Below are positions 1 to 8,584 of a stretch of DNA of 64,000 nt, piece after piece; the first letter of the stretch is position 1; every line of letters starts with the position of its first letter. The stretch is from contig NZ_JXST01000020.1 in NCBI RefSeq assembly GCF_000878195.1, positions 49,825-113,824 on the forward strand, written 5' to 3'. A program made the position numbers and the translations under genes. Under the pieces are notes generated by a model. That model saw only the letters and a program-made list of their open reading frames with translations, was not told the origin of the DNA and searched no databases. This DNA comes from Mycolicibacterium llatzerense (GTDB lineage: Bacteria; Actinomycetota; Actinomycetes; Mycobacteriales; Mycobacteriaceae).

Positions 1-2
1 TG

Positions 3-224
3 GCCGGCCGCGAATACCCCGACGTGCGCGCCAACACCGTGCCGGCGTTCGCGCTCGGTGACTATGAGTGGATCCTCGCTTTTGAAGGGCCGGACCTGGC
101 CCGCATCGTCGAGCTGATGTGGAAGCTGCGCTACACCGACGCGCGCCGCCACGTCCGCGAGGAGACTCCGTTCTTCACCGGCCCGCGGGTCGGTATCGAG
201 CAGTTGGTCGCCAACCTGCCGTAG
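3..224 (+). CDS. hemQ: HemQ coproheme decarboxylase, C-terminal part
   Basis: This is the last 73 codons of a gene entering from the left edge. The readable end, with the motifs FALGDYEW and [10 protein letters not shown] and the terminal [11 protein letters not shown], matches the C-terminus of the chlorite-dismutase-like HemQ family of actinobacteria. HemQ decarboxylates coproheme III to protoheme, the last step of the coproporphyrin-dependent heme pathway, in the cytoplasm. The heme-contacting residues lie upstream of the window, so activity cannot be judged here. The gene is convergent with the VIT-type transporter, with only three bases between their stop codons. Confidence 0.9.
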   Translation, partial: AGREYPDVRANTVPAFALGDYEWILAFEGPDLARIVELMWKLRYTDARRHVREETPFFTGPRVGIEQLVANLP

Positions 225-227
225 GGC

Positions 228-1307
228 TCAGCCGACTGTGGTGCCGAACAACAGCCCCAGCAGATACGTCACCGCGGCGGCGCCGTAGCCGATCATCAAC
301 TGGCGCAACGCCCGTCGTAGCGGCGGTCCGCCGGAGAGCAGGCCGACGACCATTCCCGTCGAGAGCAACGCGAGCCCGACCAGGACCGCCGATACGACGA
401 TCGCGGTGATGCCGGTGAGCCCGAACAGATAGGGCAGCACGGGGATCAGCGCCCCGGACGCGAAGAACATGAAGCTGGACGCGGCCGCCTGCAGCCCGGT
501 GCCGACGGCTTCGTGCTTCTCGGTCGACACCTCGCCCAGTGGCGAGTCGGCCAGTGCGCCCGCACGCAGGCTCGCGAATACGTCGGAGGCGCGGTCTGCG
601 GCCGCTTCCGGGCTCATCCCGCGGGCGCGGTACACCAGCTCCAGTTCGTTGGCGTCGACGTCGAGTGCCCGCACGGCGGTGCCGGCCGTCGCGCTGGGTG
701 TTGAGGCCTCCAGCAGTTCGAGCTGGGAATTGACGGAGACATACTCGCCGGCGCCCATCGACAGCGCACCCGCGATCAATCCGGCCAGCCCGGTGGCCAG
801 GATCGTGGCGCTCGACACCCCGGTGGCCCCGACACCCAGGACCAGTGCCAGATTGCTGACCAGACCGTCGTTGGCGCCGAACACGGCGGCGCGGAAGCTG
901 CCGGACAACTGGTCGCGGCCGCGGCTGGCAAGGGCGCGGACGACCTCCATGTGGATGCGCTCGTCGGCGGCCATGGTGGCGGTGGCGTCGACGTCGGTGT
1001 CGTACTCCGAGCGCGCTTCGGCCCGTTGCGCCAGGGCCAGTGTGAACACCGATCCGAGATGACGGGCCAGGAATCCGAGGCCTCGGGTGCGCAGGTCCGC
1101 GCGGCGGGGTTTACCGACTTGATCGCCGAGCAGTGTCAGCCAGTGGTTCTCGTGCCGGCCTTCCGCGGTGGCCAGTTCCAGCAGGATGTCGCGTTCGGCG
1201 CCCTGACGGCGCTGCGCCAGATCCCGGTAGACGGCGGCCTCGGCACGCTCATTGGCCAGATGCTGTCGCCACCGACGCAGCTGCGCGTCGGTGGGCTGCG
1301 GGACCAC
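228..1307 (-). CDS. Ferritin-like domain fused to VIT1/CCC1 iron-manganese transporter
   Basis: A 359-residue protein with two parts. Residues about 10-130 are helical and carry a rubrerythrin/ferritin-like set of acidic and His residues (E20, E23, E49, H52, E53, then E116, H119, E121) that could form a di-iron site. Residues about 137-359 are a VIT1/CCC1-type membrane domain opening with FGANDGLVSNLALVLG, followed by several membrane helices. VIT1/CCC1 proteins move Fe(II) or Mn(II) out of the cytoplasm, and the soluble domain may bind or oxidise iron before export. It lies between hemQ and msrB, an iron/redox neighbourhood. The start follows the GTG/ATG codon giving the full ferritin-like domain; other starts are possible. 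Confidence 0.85.
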   Translation of the reverse strand: MVPQPTDAQLRRWRQHLANERAEAAVYRDLAQRRQGAERDILLELATAEGRHENHWLTLLGDQVGKPRRADLRTRGLGFLARHLGSVFTLALAQRAEARSEYDTDVDATATMAADERIHMEVVRALASRGRDQLSGSFRAAVFGANDGLVSNLALVLGVGATGVSSATILATGLAGLIAGALSMGAGEYVSVNSQLELLEASTPSATAGTAVRALDVDANELELVYRARGMSPEAAADRASDVFASLRAGALADSPLGEVSTEKHEAVGTGLQAAASSFMFFASGALIPVLPYLFGLTGITAIVVSAVLVGLALLSTGMVVGLLSGGPPLRRALRQLMIGYGAAAVTYLLGLLFGTTVG

Positions 1308-1310
1308 GTG

Positions 1311-1727
1311 TCAGCTCTCGGCCGGGACCAGGCGAAGCGAGATCGAGTTGATGCAGTAGCGCTGGTCGGTCGGCGTGGGGTAGCCCTCGCCCTCGAAGAC
1401 GTGCCCGAGGTGGCTGTGGCAGTTGGCGCACAGCACCTCGACGCGCCGCATGCCGAGGGTGTTGTCGGCCCGCAGGATCACCGCGTCCGAGTCGGCCGGG
1501 TCGAAGAACGACGGCCAGCCGCAATGGGATTCGAACTTCTCGGTGCTGCGGAACAGCTCGGCACCGCAGGCCCGGCATTGGTAGATGCCCTCGGTCTTGG
1601 TGTCGGTGTATTCGCCGACGAACGGGCGTTCCGTCCCGGCTTCACGCAGGACGTGGAACTCTTCCGCCGAGAGTTTCTGGCGCCACTGGGAGTCGGAGAG
1701 TTCAACCTTCGGCGGCGGGATGCTCAT
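1311..1727 (-). CDS. msrB: Peptide methionine-R-sulfoxide reductase MsrB
   Basis: A 138-residue cytosolic enzyme that reduces methionine-R-sulfoxide in proteins using thioredoxin. It is a complete single-domain MsrB: two CxxC pairs (CRAC and CANC) form the structural zinc site, the motif SHCGWPSF is present, and the catalytic cysteine lies in RYCINS near the C-terminus. Its stop is three bases from the VIT-type gene, which is downstream on the same strand. Its ATG overlaps the stop of aftC by four bases (ATGA), so the two are probably cotranscribed and translationally coupled. Confidence 0.96.
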   Translation of the reverse strand: MSIPPPKVELSDSQWRQKLSAEEFHVLREAGTERPFVGEYTDTKTEGIYQCRACGAELFRSTEKFESHCGWPSFFDPADSDAVILRADNTLGMRRVEVLCANCHSHLGHVFEGEGYPTPTDQRYCINSISLRLVPAES

Positions 1728-3022
1728 GCGCTCACGCTACCTGTGGCCGGCGCTGCGGGCTCGGACTTGCGCTCGGATTCCGTCAACCACAACGGGTCGA
1801 TGCCCTGGTCCAGCCGGCCATCTTTCTTGGCGTCGAGGTAGCGGAAGTACAGCACGCAGAACACCACGACCAGCATCAGCGACCAGCCGTAGGTGATCTT
1901 GATGTATTCGAGGAACCGGCCGGTGGTCGGCCAGCGCCACATGAGCCAGCGGTCCATGGTGAGGAAGCCGTACACCGCGAGCCAAGCCGGCCAGCTGCGG
2001 ATCGTCGAGCGTGGCAGCACGACGGTCATCAGGAACGGGAACAGCATCATCGAGTAGTAGCCCTGCGCCAGCGACAGCACCAGCCACGAGGCGATCAGCA
2101 GGACGCCCGACGACGTCAGCATCCAGAACAGCTGGTCGCGCTCGCGGTAGTAGCGGTACAGCAGCCACAGGCTGGCCGCGGCCAGCAGCACGAAGGCGAC
2201 GCGCAGCGCCATGATCAGCCACATGGGCAGCCCGTAGTAGATGCCGTTGCCCAGCAGCGAACTGTTGAAGTAGTCGCGGGTCTGGAAGATGTACGGCACG
2301 GTGTTACGCACGAAGCCCATGGGGTCCGCCGACAGCGGCCACGCCACCGCGTTGAAGACGACGGGCACCGCGAACGCGGCGACCAGCGCCCGCCACTGCC
2401 GGTTGAGCAGCGGCAGCAGTAGCAGGACGCCCAGCAGTGGCTTGAGCACCAGCGTTAGGCCGATCGCGGCTCCGGCCAGCCACTCGTGGTTCTTCTTGCC
2501 GTCCAGCAGCCAGGTGAAGAACAACACCTCGGCCAGCAGGATGCAGCCGTTCACGTTGGTGAAAACCAAAGTGTTGGTGACCGATTCGGTGCAGTACATG
2601 GCCAGCAGCAGGGCGGGCAACGCCACCGATGTCAGCGAGAACTTGAACAGCCGTACCAGAAGGCAGGCGGCGATGATGATCGCCACGGAGTTGATCGCGA
2701 CGAACCAGAACCGCGACGCGAACTCCGGCAGGAAGCCGAACGGCGACAGCAGCAGCGTGCCGCCGGGCGGGTACAGGTAGTGCGGGTCGACGTAGTTGAA
2801 GTGCTCGTTGTAGATGGCCCAGTGCCGCCGGAAGTTCGACACCGCGCGGTACACCGGACCGAAGTCGTCGGTGATGTAGCCGTTGGTCGTCAGCACGTAG
2901 CTGCGGTGGATGATCGACACGATCGCGATGGGCCACAGTGCATTGCGAACGATATTCGCGGTGCTCTGCGGGCCGGTGCGGGGACCGAAGACGCTCAGGA
3001 GCGAGAGAGGGCGCGTCACCAC
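1724..3022 (-). CDS. aftC: Alpha-(1->3)-arabinofuranosyltransferase AftC
   Basis: A 432-residue polytopic membrane protein of the GT-C type (GT87 family). It resembles AftC, which adds the alpha-1,3 branching arabinofuranose of arabinogalactan and lipoarabinomannan from decaprenyl-phosphoarabinose. About ten hydrophobic helices are visible, and an acidic pair stands in the first outer loop (YITDDFGPVYR), the expected GT-C catalytic signature. It is followed by msrB with a four-base overlap, the same order I recall from M. tuberculosis (Rv2673-Rv2674). Function rests on family resemblance and synteny. Confidence 0.88.
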   Translation of the reverse strand: MVTRPLSLLSVFGPRTGPQSTANIVRNALWPIAIVSIIHRSYVLTTNGYITDDFGPVYRAVSNFRRHWAIYNEHFNYVDPHYLYPPGGTLLLSPFGFLPEFASRFWFVAINSVAIIIAACLLVRLFKFSLTSVALPALLLAMYCTESVTNTLVFTNVNGCILLAEVLFFTWLLDGKKNHEWLAGAAIGLTLVLKPLLGVLLLLPLLNRQWRALVAAFAVPVVFNAVAWPLSADPMGFVRNTVPYIFQTRDYFNSSLLGNGIYYGLPMWLIMALRVAFVLLAAASLWLLYRYYRERDQLFWMLTSSGVLLIASWLVLSLAQGYYSMMLFPFLMTVVLPRSTIRSWPAWLAVYGFLTMDRWLMWRWPTTGRFLEYIKITYGWSLMLVVVFCVLYFRYLDAKKDGRLDQGIDPLWLTESERKSEPAAPATGSVSA

Positions 3023-3054
3023 TGAACCCTATAACGGGGCGTCGGACCGCCTGG

Positions 3055-4632
3055 TTAGGCCGGGCAGAACGTGTCGGTCTCCGGCAGCTTGCCGGTGTTC
3101 AGGTACGCCTGCACCGGCGGCAGGGCGCATCCCGTGTAGACGATGGTGCCGTGGCCGGTGCCCTGCCACATCACGCGACGGCTGTTGTTGCCCGCGTTGA
3201 TCGCCATGGCCGCGACAGCCGCGACGCCGTCGCCACCGACGATCGCGTCGTTATGGGTGCCCAGCAACAGGATCGGCACCTTCAGGTCCTTGGGGGGCGC
3301 GGGCGCGGGGCTGCTGGGCCAGCTCAGGCACGGTGCCAGGCTGAGCGCTCCGACAGCGCCGAACTGCGGGTATTTCTTGGGCCAGGCCACCAGCAGCTCG
3401 CGGACACGGTCCGGCGTGGGCCGGTTGATGGAGTCGTCGCACCGGTTGACGAACTGACCGTCGGACTGGCGCGTCGCCTCGGCCGTCGTGCTGAGTGCGT
3501 TGAGTGCGGTTGCGTCGCCGCTGCGGGCCGCGGCCAGTGCACCGGCGAGGGACAGCGTATTGGCCAGTCCGTCGCCGCGCGGGTAGCCCAGCGCGGTGGT
3601 GATGGACTCGACCAGCCCGGCCGTCGAGGCGCCGCCGGCACCGCGTCCGGCGCGTGCGTCGGCCAGCATGCCGTCGATGGCGCCCTTGGGATCCGGGCCC
3701 AGCGGGCAGTTGTTGGCCACGCACTGTGCGGCGAACGCGTCGAGCGCCGCTTGCTGGCCCTTGATCCGCTGTTCGGCGGTGGCTTCCGCCGAGATGCCCA
3801 GCGGCAGGGGGGAGTCCAGCACGAGCCGGGCGACCTTGGTGGGGTGCGACGCCGCATAGGCGAGGGCGACCTGGGCACCGTTGCCGATACCGAGGACGGC
3901 CAGCGCGGGCACGTCCCAGGTGCTGCGCAGCCGCTCCAGGTCCTCGGCCGAGTGCGCGTTGTCGTAGGCCGACTCGCCCGGCGCGATGCTGTCGGTGCAG
4001 TCGGTGGTGGCCGAGGTGGCGACCTTCGCCAGGTTGGCGACCTGGTCGTCACCCGACAGGAACTGGGCCTGGTCCAGCAGGTCCTGGCGATCATTGGAGG
4101 ACACACAGCTCAGCGGTCCGGACATGCCCATGCCGCGGCGGTCGACGGCCACGACCGGACGCGTCTTGAGCACGTCGACGCCGCCGCGCTGCAGCCACAC
4201 CGGCAGCTGATGCGAGGTCGGGATGTCCGAGCCGGTGGTCATGACGATCGGTCCGGCGTCGGCCGGTGTACTGGCCAGGCGGGCGCGCACCACACCGATG
4301 CTGACGGTCCCGGAGGAGCCGCCCAGGGAGTCGAGGTCGGCGTCGTAATCGGAGCAGTCCAGGACGACGCCGGGCACGGCGGGCACGGTCGCATCACCGA
4401 ACACCCGTGATGTGCACTCGTGCCACGTCAGGTCCTTCTTCGGCACCAAGATCGCGGGTGGACCGTCAGGTGCCTTGGACGTGGTGGCGGCGCCCTGCGG
4501 GCGGGCACCGGAGTCGGTGACGTACCGGGGGTTGGCGGCCAGCAGCGGAGCGCATCCCGCCACGACCGTCGACAGCACCACGGTCGACAGGCTCAGGGCC
4601 GGGAGCAGGTGGGGGCGACGCATGGCCACCAC
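3055..4632 (-). CDS. Exported TAP-like alpha/beta-hydrolase lipoprotein
   Basis: A 525-residue exported protein. The N-terminus has a hydrophobic signal ending in a lipobox (STVVAGC), so it is probably lipid-anchored on the outer face of the membrane. The fold is that of secreted tripeptidyl-aminopeptidase-like hydrolases: an oxyanion/strand region (VVAVDRRGMGMSGPLSC), the nucleophile-elbow region, a helical cap, then a C-terminal TAP-like segment with GTHNDAIV (Asp) and GTGHGT (His). The elbow reads LGIGNGAQ, so the usual GxSxG serine is replaced by glycine. It matches the position of Rv2672, annotated as a possible secreted protease. Catalytic activity is therefore uncertain. Confidence 0.85.
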   Translation of the reverse strand: MVAMRRPHLLPALSLSTVVLSTVVAGCAPLLAANPRYVTDSGARPQGAATTSKAPDGPPAILVPKKDLTWHECTSRVFGDATVPAVPGVVLDCSDYDADLDSLGGSSGTVSIGVVRARLASTPADAGPIVMTTGSDIPTSHQLPVWLQRGGVDVLKTRPVVAVDRRGMGMSGPLSCVSSNDRQDLLDQAQFLSGDDQVANLAKVATSATTDCTDSIAPGESAYDNAHSAEDLERLRSTWDVPALAVLGIGNGAQVALAYAASHPTKVARLVLDSPLPLGISAEATAEQRIKGQQAALDAFAAQCVANNCPLGPDPKGAIDGMLADARAGRGAGGASTAGLVESITTALGYPRGDGLANTLSLAGALAAARSGDATALNALSTTAEATRQSDGQFVNRCDDSINRPTPDRVRELLVAWPKKYPQFGAVGALSLAPCLSWPSSPAPAPPKDLKVPILLLGTHNDAIVGGDGVAAVAAMAINAGNNSRRVMWQGTGHGTIVYTGCALPPVQAYLNTGKLPETDTFCPA

Positions 4633-4659
4633 AGTAGCGATGCCCGCAGGCCGAACCCG

Positions 4660-5460
4660 TCAGCGGACGTAGCGCGTGTACAGGTAGCCCGCCGTGTCGG
4701 TGAGCACGTGGCTGCGGCGCAGCCGGGTGTGCGCCTCGCCGGGGCCGGACGCGATCCGCCGAGCCTGCCCGCCGACCAGGATCGGGGCGATGGTCACGCA
4801 CATCTCGTCGATCAGGTCGTCCTCGATCAACATGTTCAGCAGTGACGGGCCGCCCTCGGTCAGCACTCGCATGAGCCCGCGTTCGGCGAAGATGCGCAGG
4901 ACGGCGTGCGGGTCGACGCGGTCGGGTGCGGTGCCCGAGGCGTCGATCACCTCGGCGAGGCCCGTGAACCGGTGGTAGGTGTCGTCGATGCTGTCGCGGC
5001 TGGTGAGCAGCAGCGGCGGCACTTCGGTGCGGGTGAACAGCTTGGCGTCGTGCGGAATGTCGGCGCTGTGGGTGATCACCGCGATCGGCGGCACCTCGGC
5101 CTGGCCGCGCAGCTGGCGGGCCTGCCGCTGCGCCGCGGACATCTGGGCCCCGGAGTAGTTCTCGATGCGGACCGTGGCCGCACCGACCAGAATGACGTCG
5201 GCGTGCTGGCGCATGAGGCCGAACAGCGCCCGGTCACCGGGACCGGCCAGGCCACCGGAACTGCCGTCGTCGGTGGCCCCGCCGTCGAGGCTGGTGATCA
5301 TGTTGGCGCGCACCCACGGCCGGTCCAGCTGATCGGGGTACGAGTAGAGCGGCGTCAGCAGCGATTCGTCGTTGGTGGCGGAGTCGGTCAGGAAGGCAGC
5401 GCCGACCGCACTGAGCTCTGTGAGCTGCGTCGCAGCGTCGGGATCGGACACGTGAATCAT
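4660..5460 (-). CDS. RibD C-terminal-type pyrimidine/dihydrofolate reductase
   Basis: A 266-residue cytosolic NADPH-dependent reductase consisting only of the RibD C-terminal (DHFR-like) domain, with no deaminase domain. Diagnostic segments are ANMITSLDGGATDD, the FGLMRQHADVILVGAATVR stretch and TEGGPSLLNMLIEDDLIDE near the end. The family reduces the ribosyl group of the pyrimidine intermediate in riboflavin synthesis. The M. tuberculosis counterpart at this position (Rv2671, annotated ribD) has been reported to act as a dihydrofolate-reductase substitute. It is divergent from zapE, with a 25-base gap holding both starts. Confidence 0.88.
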   Translation of the reverse strand: MIHVSDPDAATQLTELSAVGAAFLTDSATNDESLLTPLYSYPDQLDRPWVRANMITSLDGGATDDGSSGGLAGPGDRALFGLMRQHADVILVGAATVRIENYSGAQMSAAQRQARQLRGQAEVPPIAVITHSADIPHDAKLFTRTEVPPLLLTSRDSIDDTYHRFTGLAEVIDASGTAPDRVDPHAVLRIFAERGLMRVLTEGGPSLLNMLIEDDLIDEMCVTIAPILVGGQARRIASGPGEAHTRLRRSHVLTDTAGYLYTRYVR

Positions 5461-5485
5461 TCCAGCACGCCGCTAAGGTGCCTTC

Positions 5486-6529
5486 ATGCCTGGGGCCAGC
5501 GAAGTCGCGCACCTGACCGATCGCCATCCGACCGTGACGCCGGAAAGACTGATCGCAGAGCTGGTTCCGCCACCCACCTTCGCCGACGTCAGCTACGACT
5601 CGTACCGGCCCGATCCGAATGAGCCGTCGCAGACCGCGGCGGTGGTTTCGGCGCGCAAATTCTGTGAGGACGCGACGCGTCAGCGCGCAGGCAAGAAGAA
5701 ACTGTTCGGCAAGCGCGAGGCGTTGCCCGGGGTCGGGATGTACCTCGACGGCGGTTTCGGTGTGGGCAAGACCCACCTGCTGGCGTCGACGTACTACACG
5801 CTGGCCGGGGCCAACGCGGGCCCAGCCGCGTTCGCCACGTTCGGTGAGCTGACCCAGCTGGCCGGCGTCTTCGGCTTCACCGAGTGCATCGACCTGCTGT
5901 CCGAATATGTGGTGGTCTGCATCGACGAGTTCGAGCTCGACGATCCCGGCAACACCACGCTGATCTCCCGCCTGCTCTCGGCGCTGGTGGAGCGCGGTGT
6001 GTCGATCGCCGCGACGTCGAACACGCTGCCCGAACAGCTCGGTGAGGGCCGTTTCGCCGCCCAGGACTTCCTGCGGGAAATCAACACGCTGTCAAGCATT
6101 TTCACCACGGTCCGGGTCGAGGGCCCCGACTACCGGCAGCGCGCCCTGCCGTCGGCTCCGGTGCCGCCGTCCGACGACGAGGTGCGGTCCTGGGCACTCG
6201 GCGTCGAAGATGCCACGCTCGACGAGTTCGACGCCTTGTGCGCGCACCTGGCGACCATGCACCCGTCGCGCTATCACGCGTTGATCGAAGGCGTGCAACG
6301 CGTTTTCATCACCGGCGTGCACATGGTGTACGACCAGGCCGTCGCGCTGCGGCTGGTGTCGCTGATCGACCGGCTCTACGACGCGGGCATCCCCGTGGTC
6401 GCGTCGGGGGAGAAGATGAACACCGTCTTCAGCGAAGAGATGCTGGCCGGTGGCTTCCGCAAGAAGTACCTGCGTGCCACGTCGCGCCTGCTCGCGCTGA
6501 CCCACGAGGGGACCCAGCTCCACGCCTAG
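5486..6529 (+). CDS. zapE: ZapE/AFG1-type cell-division ATPase
   Basis: A 347-residue P-loop ATPase of the AFG1/ZapE family. The Walker A motif GGFGVGKTHLL and Walker B motif VVCIDEFELDD are intact, followed by the sensor-like segment IAATSNTLPEQL and the C-terminal family block. In Escherichia coli ZapE associates with the division ring under stress, and the mitochondrial relative AFG1 is linked to turnover of respiratory proteins; the mycobacterial role is not fixed. It stops three bases before the end of the convergent GNAT gene, leaving no room for a separate terminator. Confidence 0.9.
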   Translation: MPGASEVAHLTDRHPTVTPERLIAELVPPPTFADVSYDSYRPDPNEPSQTAAVVSARKFCEDATRQRAGKKKLFGKREALPGVGMYLDGGFGVGKTHLLASTYYTLAGANAGPAAFATFGELTQLAGVFGFTECIDLLSEYVVVCIDEFELDDPGNTTLISRLLSALVERGVSIAATSNTLPEQLGEGRFAAQDFLREINTLSSIFTTVRVEGPDYRQRALPSAPVPPSDDEVRSWALGVEDATLDEFDALCAHLATMHPSRYHALIEGVQRVFITGVHMVYDQAVALRLVSLIDRLYDAGIPVVASGEKMNTVFSEEMLAGGFRKKYLRATSRLLALTHEGTQLHA

Positions 6530-6532
6530 TGG

Positions 6533-7063
6533 CTACAGAGAGCGCACCAGGACGTAGTCGCTCTCGATCCGCGCGCCGAGCTGAAAGGTCTTGGTGCCGC
6601 TGATCTCGAACCCGTGCTTGCGGTAAAACCGTTGGGCGCGTTGGTTTTCCTGATTGACGCCGAGCCACACGCAGCGGGCGCCGAGGTCACCGGCGTGCTG
6701 CAAAGACGCATCCATGAGCGTCGCGGCAACCTTGCCGCCGTGGACGTCGGGCAGCACGTAGCACTTGGACAGTTCGACGGCCGGCCGTTCCGGCACGGCG
6801 CGCTGCACCTCGGCGTCGTCGGCCACGCCACGAATCAGCATGGTGTAGCCCAGGATTCGGGCTTCGTCGTGGGCGACGAACACGGCGCGCTCGGGATCGC
6901 GCAGGTATTGGTCGAAGCGATCGGCGGACAGGTTGCCGGCGATGAAGGCGGCGATGTCGTCCGGCGCCGACGACGGCGGGCAGGCCAGGGGGAACGTGGC
7001 GGCAGCCACGTCAGCCAGTTCGGGGACATCCGTGGCCTGCGCAGGCCGCACCTGAACCGTCAT
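6533..7063 (-). CDS. GNAT-family N-acetyltransferase
   Basis: A 176-residue protein with the GNAT fold. The beta4-alpha3 region has YVLPDVHGGKVAATLM, in the place of the acetyl-CoA pyrophosphate-binding loop, followed by LGVNQENQRAQRFYRKHGF, the typical strand-helix near the C-terminus. The substrate cannot be told from sequence. I chose the ATG at 7063 because it is preceded by AAGGAG at a suitable distance and starts the GNAT homology; the frame stays open much further upstream, but that part is non-homologous and crosses a terminator hairpin. It corresponds in position to Rv2669. Confidence 0.88.
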   Translation of the reverse strand: MTVQVRPAQATDVPELADVAAATFPLACPPSSAPDDIAAFIAGNLSADRFDQYLRDPERAVFVAHDEARILGYTMLIRGVADDAEVQRAVPERPAVELSKCYVLPDVHGGKVAATLMDASLQHAGDLGARCVWLGVNQENQRAQRFYRKHGFEISGTKTFQLGARIESDYVLVRSL

Positions 7064-7087
7064 CGGAATCTCCTTGCCGCAGACACA

Positions 7088-7121
7088 AAACTGCCCCTGT
7101 CCTAGGGGGCAGGGGCAGTTT
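7088..7121 (-). terminator. Intrinsic terminator/attenuator after the MPT63-like gene
   Basis: A perfect 11-base inverted repeat (AAACTGCCCCT with its complement) around a 12-base loop, followed on the minus strand by TTTTGTGTCT. It sits 20 bases past the stop of the MPT63-like gene and 25 bases before the start of the GNAT gene, so it should end most transcription of the former, or act as an attenuator if the two are cotranscribed. Confidence 0.75.
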
Positions 7122-7140
7122 ATGTCGGTTCGATGGCGGC

Positions 7141-7689
7141 TCAGGGGATCGGAGTGCCTGGCTGCCAGAGATTCCACTGCGCGAGGTGCACGCCGGTGGC
7201 CGGGTTGAGCATGACCACGTTGCTGACCAGACCGCGGTAGACGTCCCAGTAGACGACGCCGTCGACGGTGGACCCGGCGGGCGCGCTCAGCAGCTTGAGC
7301 TCCAGCGCGTTGGGGTCGTCGGTGTGCTTGGACACGTAGGCGTCGGCGAAAGGGGTGACGCCGGTGAAGGTGGCGCCGGACGCCATCCAGTAGGGGTTCG
7401 GCGTCGAGATGACGTGGACCGTGACGTCGGACTTCCACGGGCCACCCTGGTTACGCCACCGTGGGGTGCCGTTCCAGGTCCAGCCCGGCGGTTCGTCAGA
7501 CGGGAGCACGTTGTGCACGGTCACATCGGCGACCAGGCCCTTGTAGTTCACCCGCAAGGTATCGCCGACATTGCCGATGGTCGTCTCGGCCGCCGCCGAC
7601 GGCGCCAGCGTGGCGGCCAGCAGGGTCAACGCACCGAGCAAACCCGCCAACCATCGGTAGGTCCTGTTGCCGTTCACGCCCGTGCTCAT
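7141..7689 (-). CDS. Exported MPT63-like protein (DUF1942)
   Basis: A 182-residue secreted protein with a signal peptide (arginine near the start, a LLGALTLLAATLA core, then PSAAAE as cleavage site). The mature part resembles the MPT63/MPB63 immunoglobulin-like beta-sandwich family: GDTLRVNYKGLVADVTVHNV near the start, then alternating strands and a YWDVYRGL segment. MPT63-type proteins are abundant culture-filtrate antigens of unknown function. The ATG at 7689 is chosen over one ten codons upstream because GAGAGGA lies eight bases before it. It matches the location of Rv2668. A strong hairpin follows the gene. Confidence 0.82.
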   Translation of the reverse strand: MSTGVNGNRTYRWLAGLLGALTLLAATLAPSAAAETTIGNVGDTLRVNYKGLVADVTVHNVLPSDEPPGWTWNGTPRWRNQGGPWKSDVTVHVISTPNPYWMASGATFTGVTPFADAYVSKHTDDPNALELKLLSAPAGSTVDGVVYWDVYRGLVSNVVMLNPATGVHLAQWNLWQPGTPIP

Positions 7690-7812
7690 CGCGTCCTCTC
7701 CGTAATGACTGCCTCGCATGATGGCATACCGCCATCACGGCCTCGTCCGAATGGAGTAGATCTGGCCACTTCGTCGAGGTCAGTGGGTCGATTTGTCCCT
7801 GTCAGTGGACAC

Positions 7813-8583
7813 TCACGCCGGCCCGGACTGTTCTCCGGCTGCCTGCCCGGCGGCGACGAAGTCGGCGAGCATCTTCTCGAGTTCGGTTTCGAGGTGGCCC
7901 TTGTCGACGCCGAGACGGTGCAGCGGTCCGTCGGCGTCCTCGGATTCGAGCAGCGCCAGCAGGATGTGTTCGGTGCCGATGTAGTTGTGCCCCAACCGAA
8001 GTGCTTCGCGGAAGGTCAGTTCCAGCACCTTCTTGGCGGCGCCGTCGAACGGGATCAGCGCCTTGGGTTCGGCGGTGCCGACGGCAACGGCGGCGGCCGT
8101 GCGGATCTGGTCGGCGGTGACGCCCTGGTTGGCCAGCAGGACCATGGCCAGTGATCCCGGATCGGTGAGCAGTCCGAGCAGCAGGTGGTCTGGGGTGATC
8201 TCGGTGCTGCGCGAGGTGTGCGCGGCCTGCTGGGCCTCGACGACGACCGTGCGGGCGCGCGGGGTGAACCGGCTGAACCCGTCCTTGGGATCCATGGTGT
8301 CGAGCCGGGGTTCCTTGGGTACGAAGCGCTTCTGCGCCGCCTGCTTGGTGACGCCCATGCTGCTGCCGATGTCGGTCCACGACGCGCCCGAGCGCCGGGC
8401 CTGGTCGACGAAATGGCCGATGAGGTGGTCGGCGATGTCGCCGAGGTGTTCGGCGGCCAGCATCGCATCGGTGAGTTGATCGAGTGGTTCGGTGTGCACC
8501 TTCTTGATCGCCACGATCAGGTCGTCGAGGCGGACGGTGCCCGCGATGGGATTGGGGGTCGAGGTGTGCGCGGATTCAGACAT
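7813..8583 (-). CDS. clpC2: ClpC2: Clp N-domain protein with helix-turn-helix
   Basis: A 256-residue protein without AAA+ ATPase modules. Residues about 100-250 are a duplicated Clp N-terminal domain (TPDHLLLGLLTD and TEHILLALLE are the repeat signatures), resembling the N-domain of the ClpC1 unfoldase. Residues about 68-90 (SWTDIGSSMGVTKQ onward) form a probable helix-turn-helix. In mycobacteria ClpC2 binds the same cyclic-peptide antibiotics as ClpC1 and is thought to protect it; I recall reports of autoregulation but cannot confirm the details here. Two palindromes immediately upstream overlap the likely promoter, which fits a self-repressing sensor. Confidence 0.9.
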   Translation of the reverse strand: MSESAHTSTPNPIAGTVRLDDLIVAIKKVHTEPLDQLTDAMLAAEHLGDIADHLIGHFVDQARRSGASWTDIGSSMGVTKQAAQKRFVPKEPRLDTMDPKDGFSRFTPRARTVVVEAQQAAHTSRSTEITPDHLLLGLLTDPGSLAMVLLANQGVTADQIRTAAAVAVGTAEPKALIPFDGAAKKVLELTFREALRLGHNYIGTEHILLALLESEDADGPLHRLGVDKGHLETELEKMLADFVAAGQAAGEQSGPA

Positions 8584-8584
8584 G

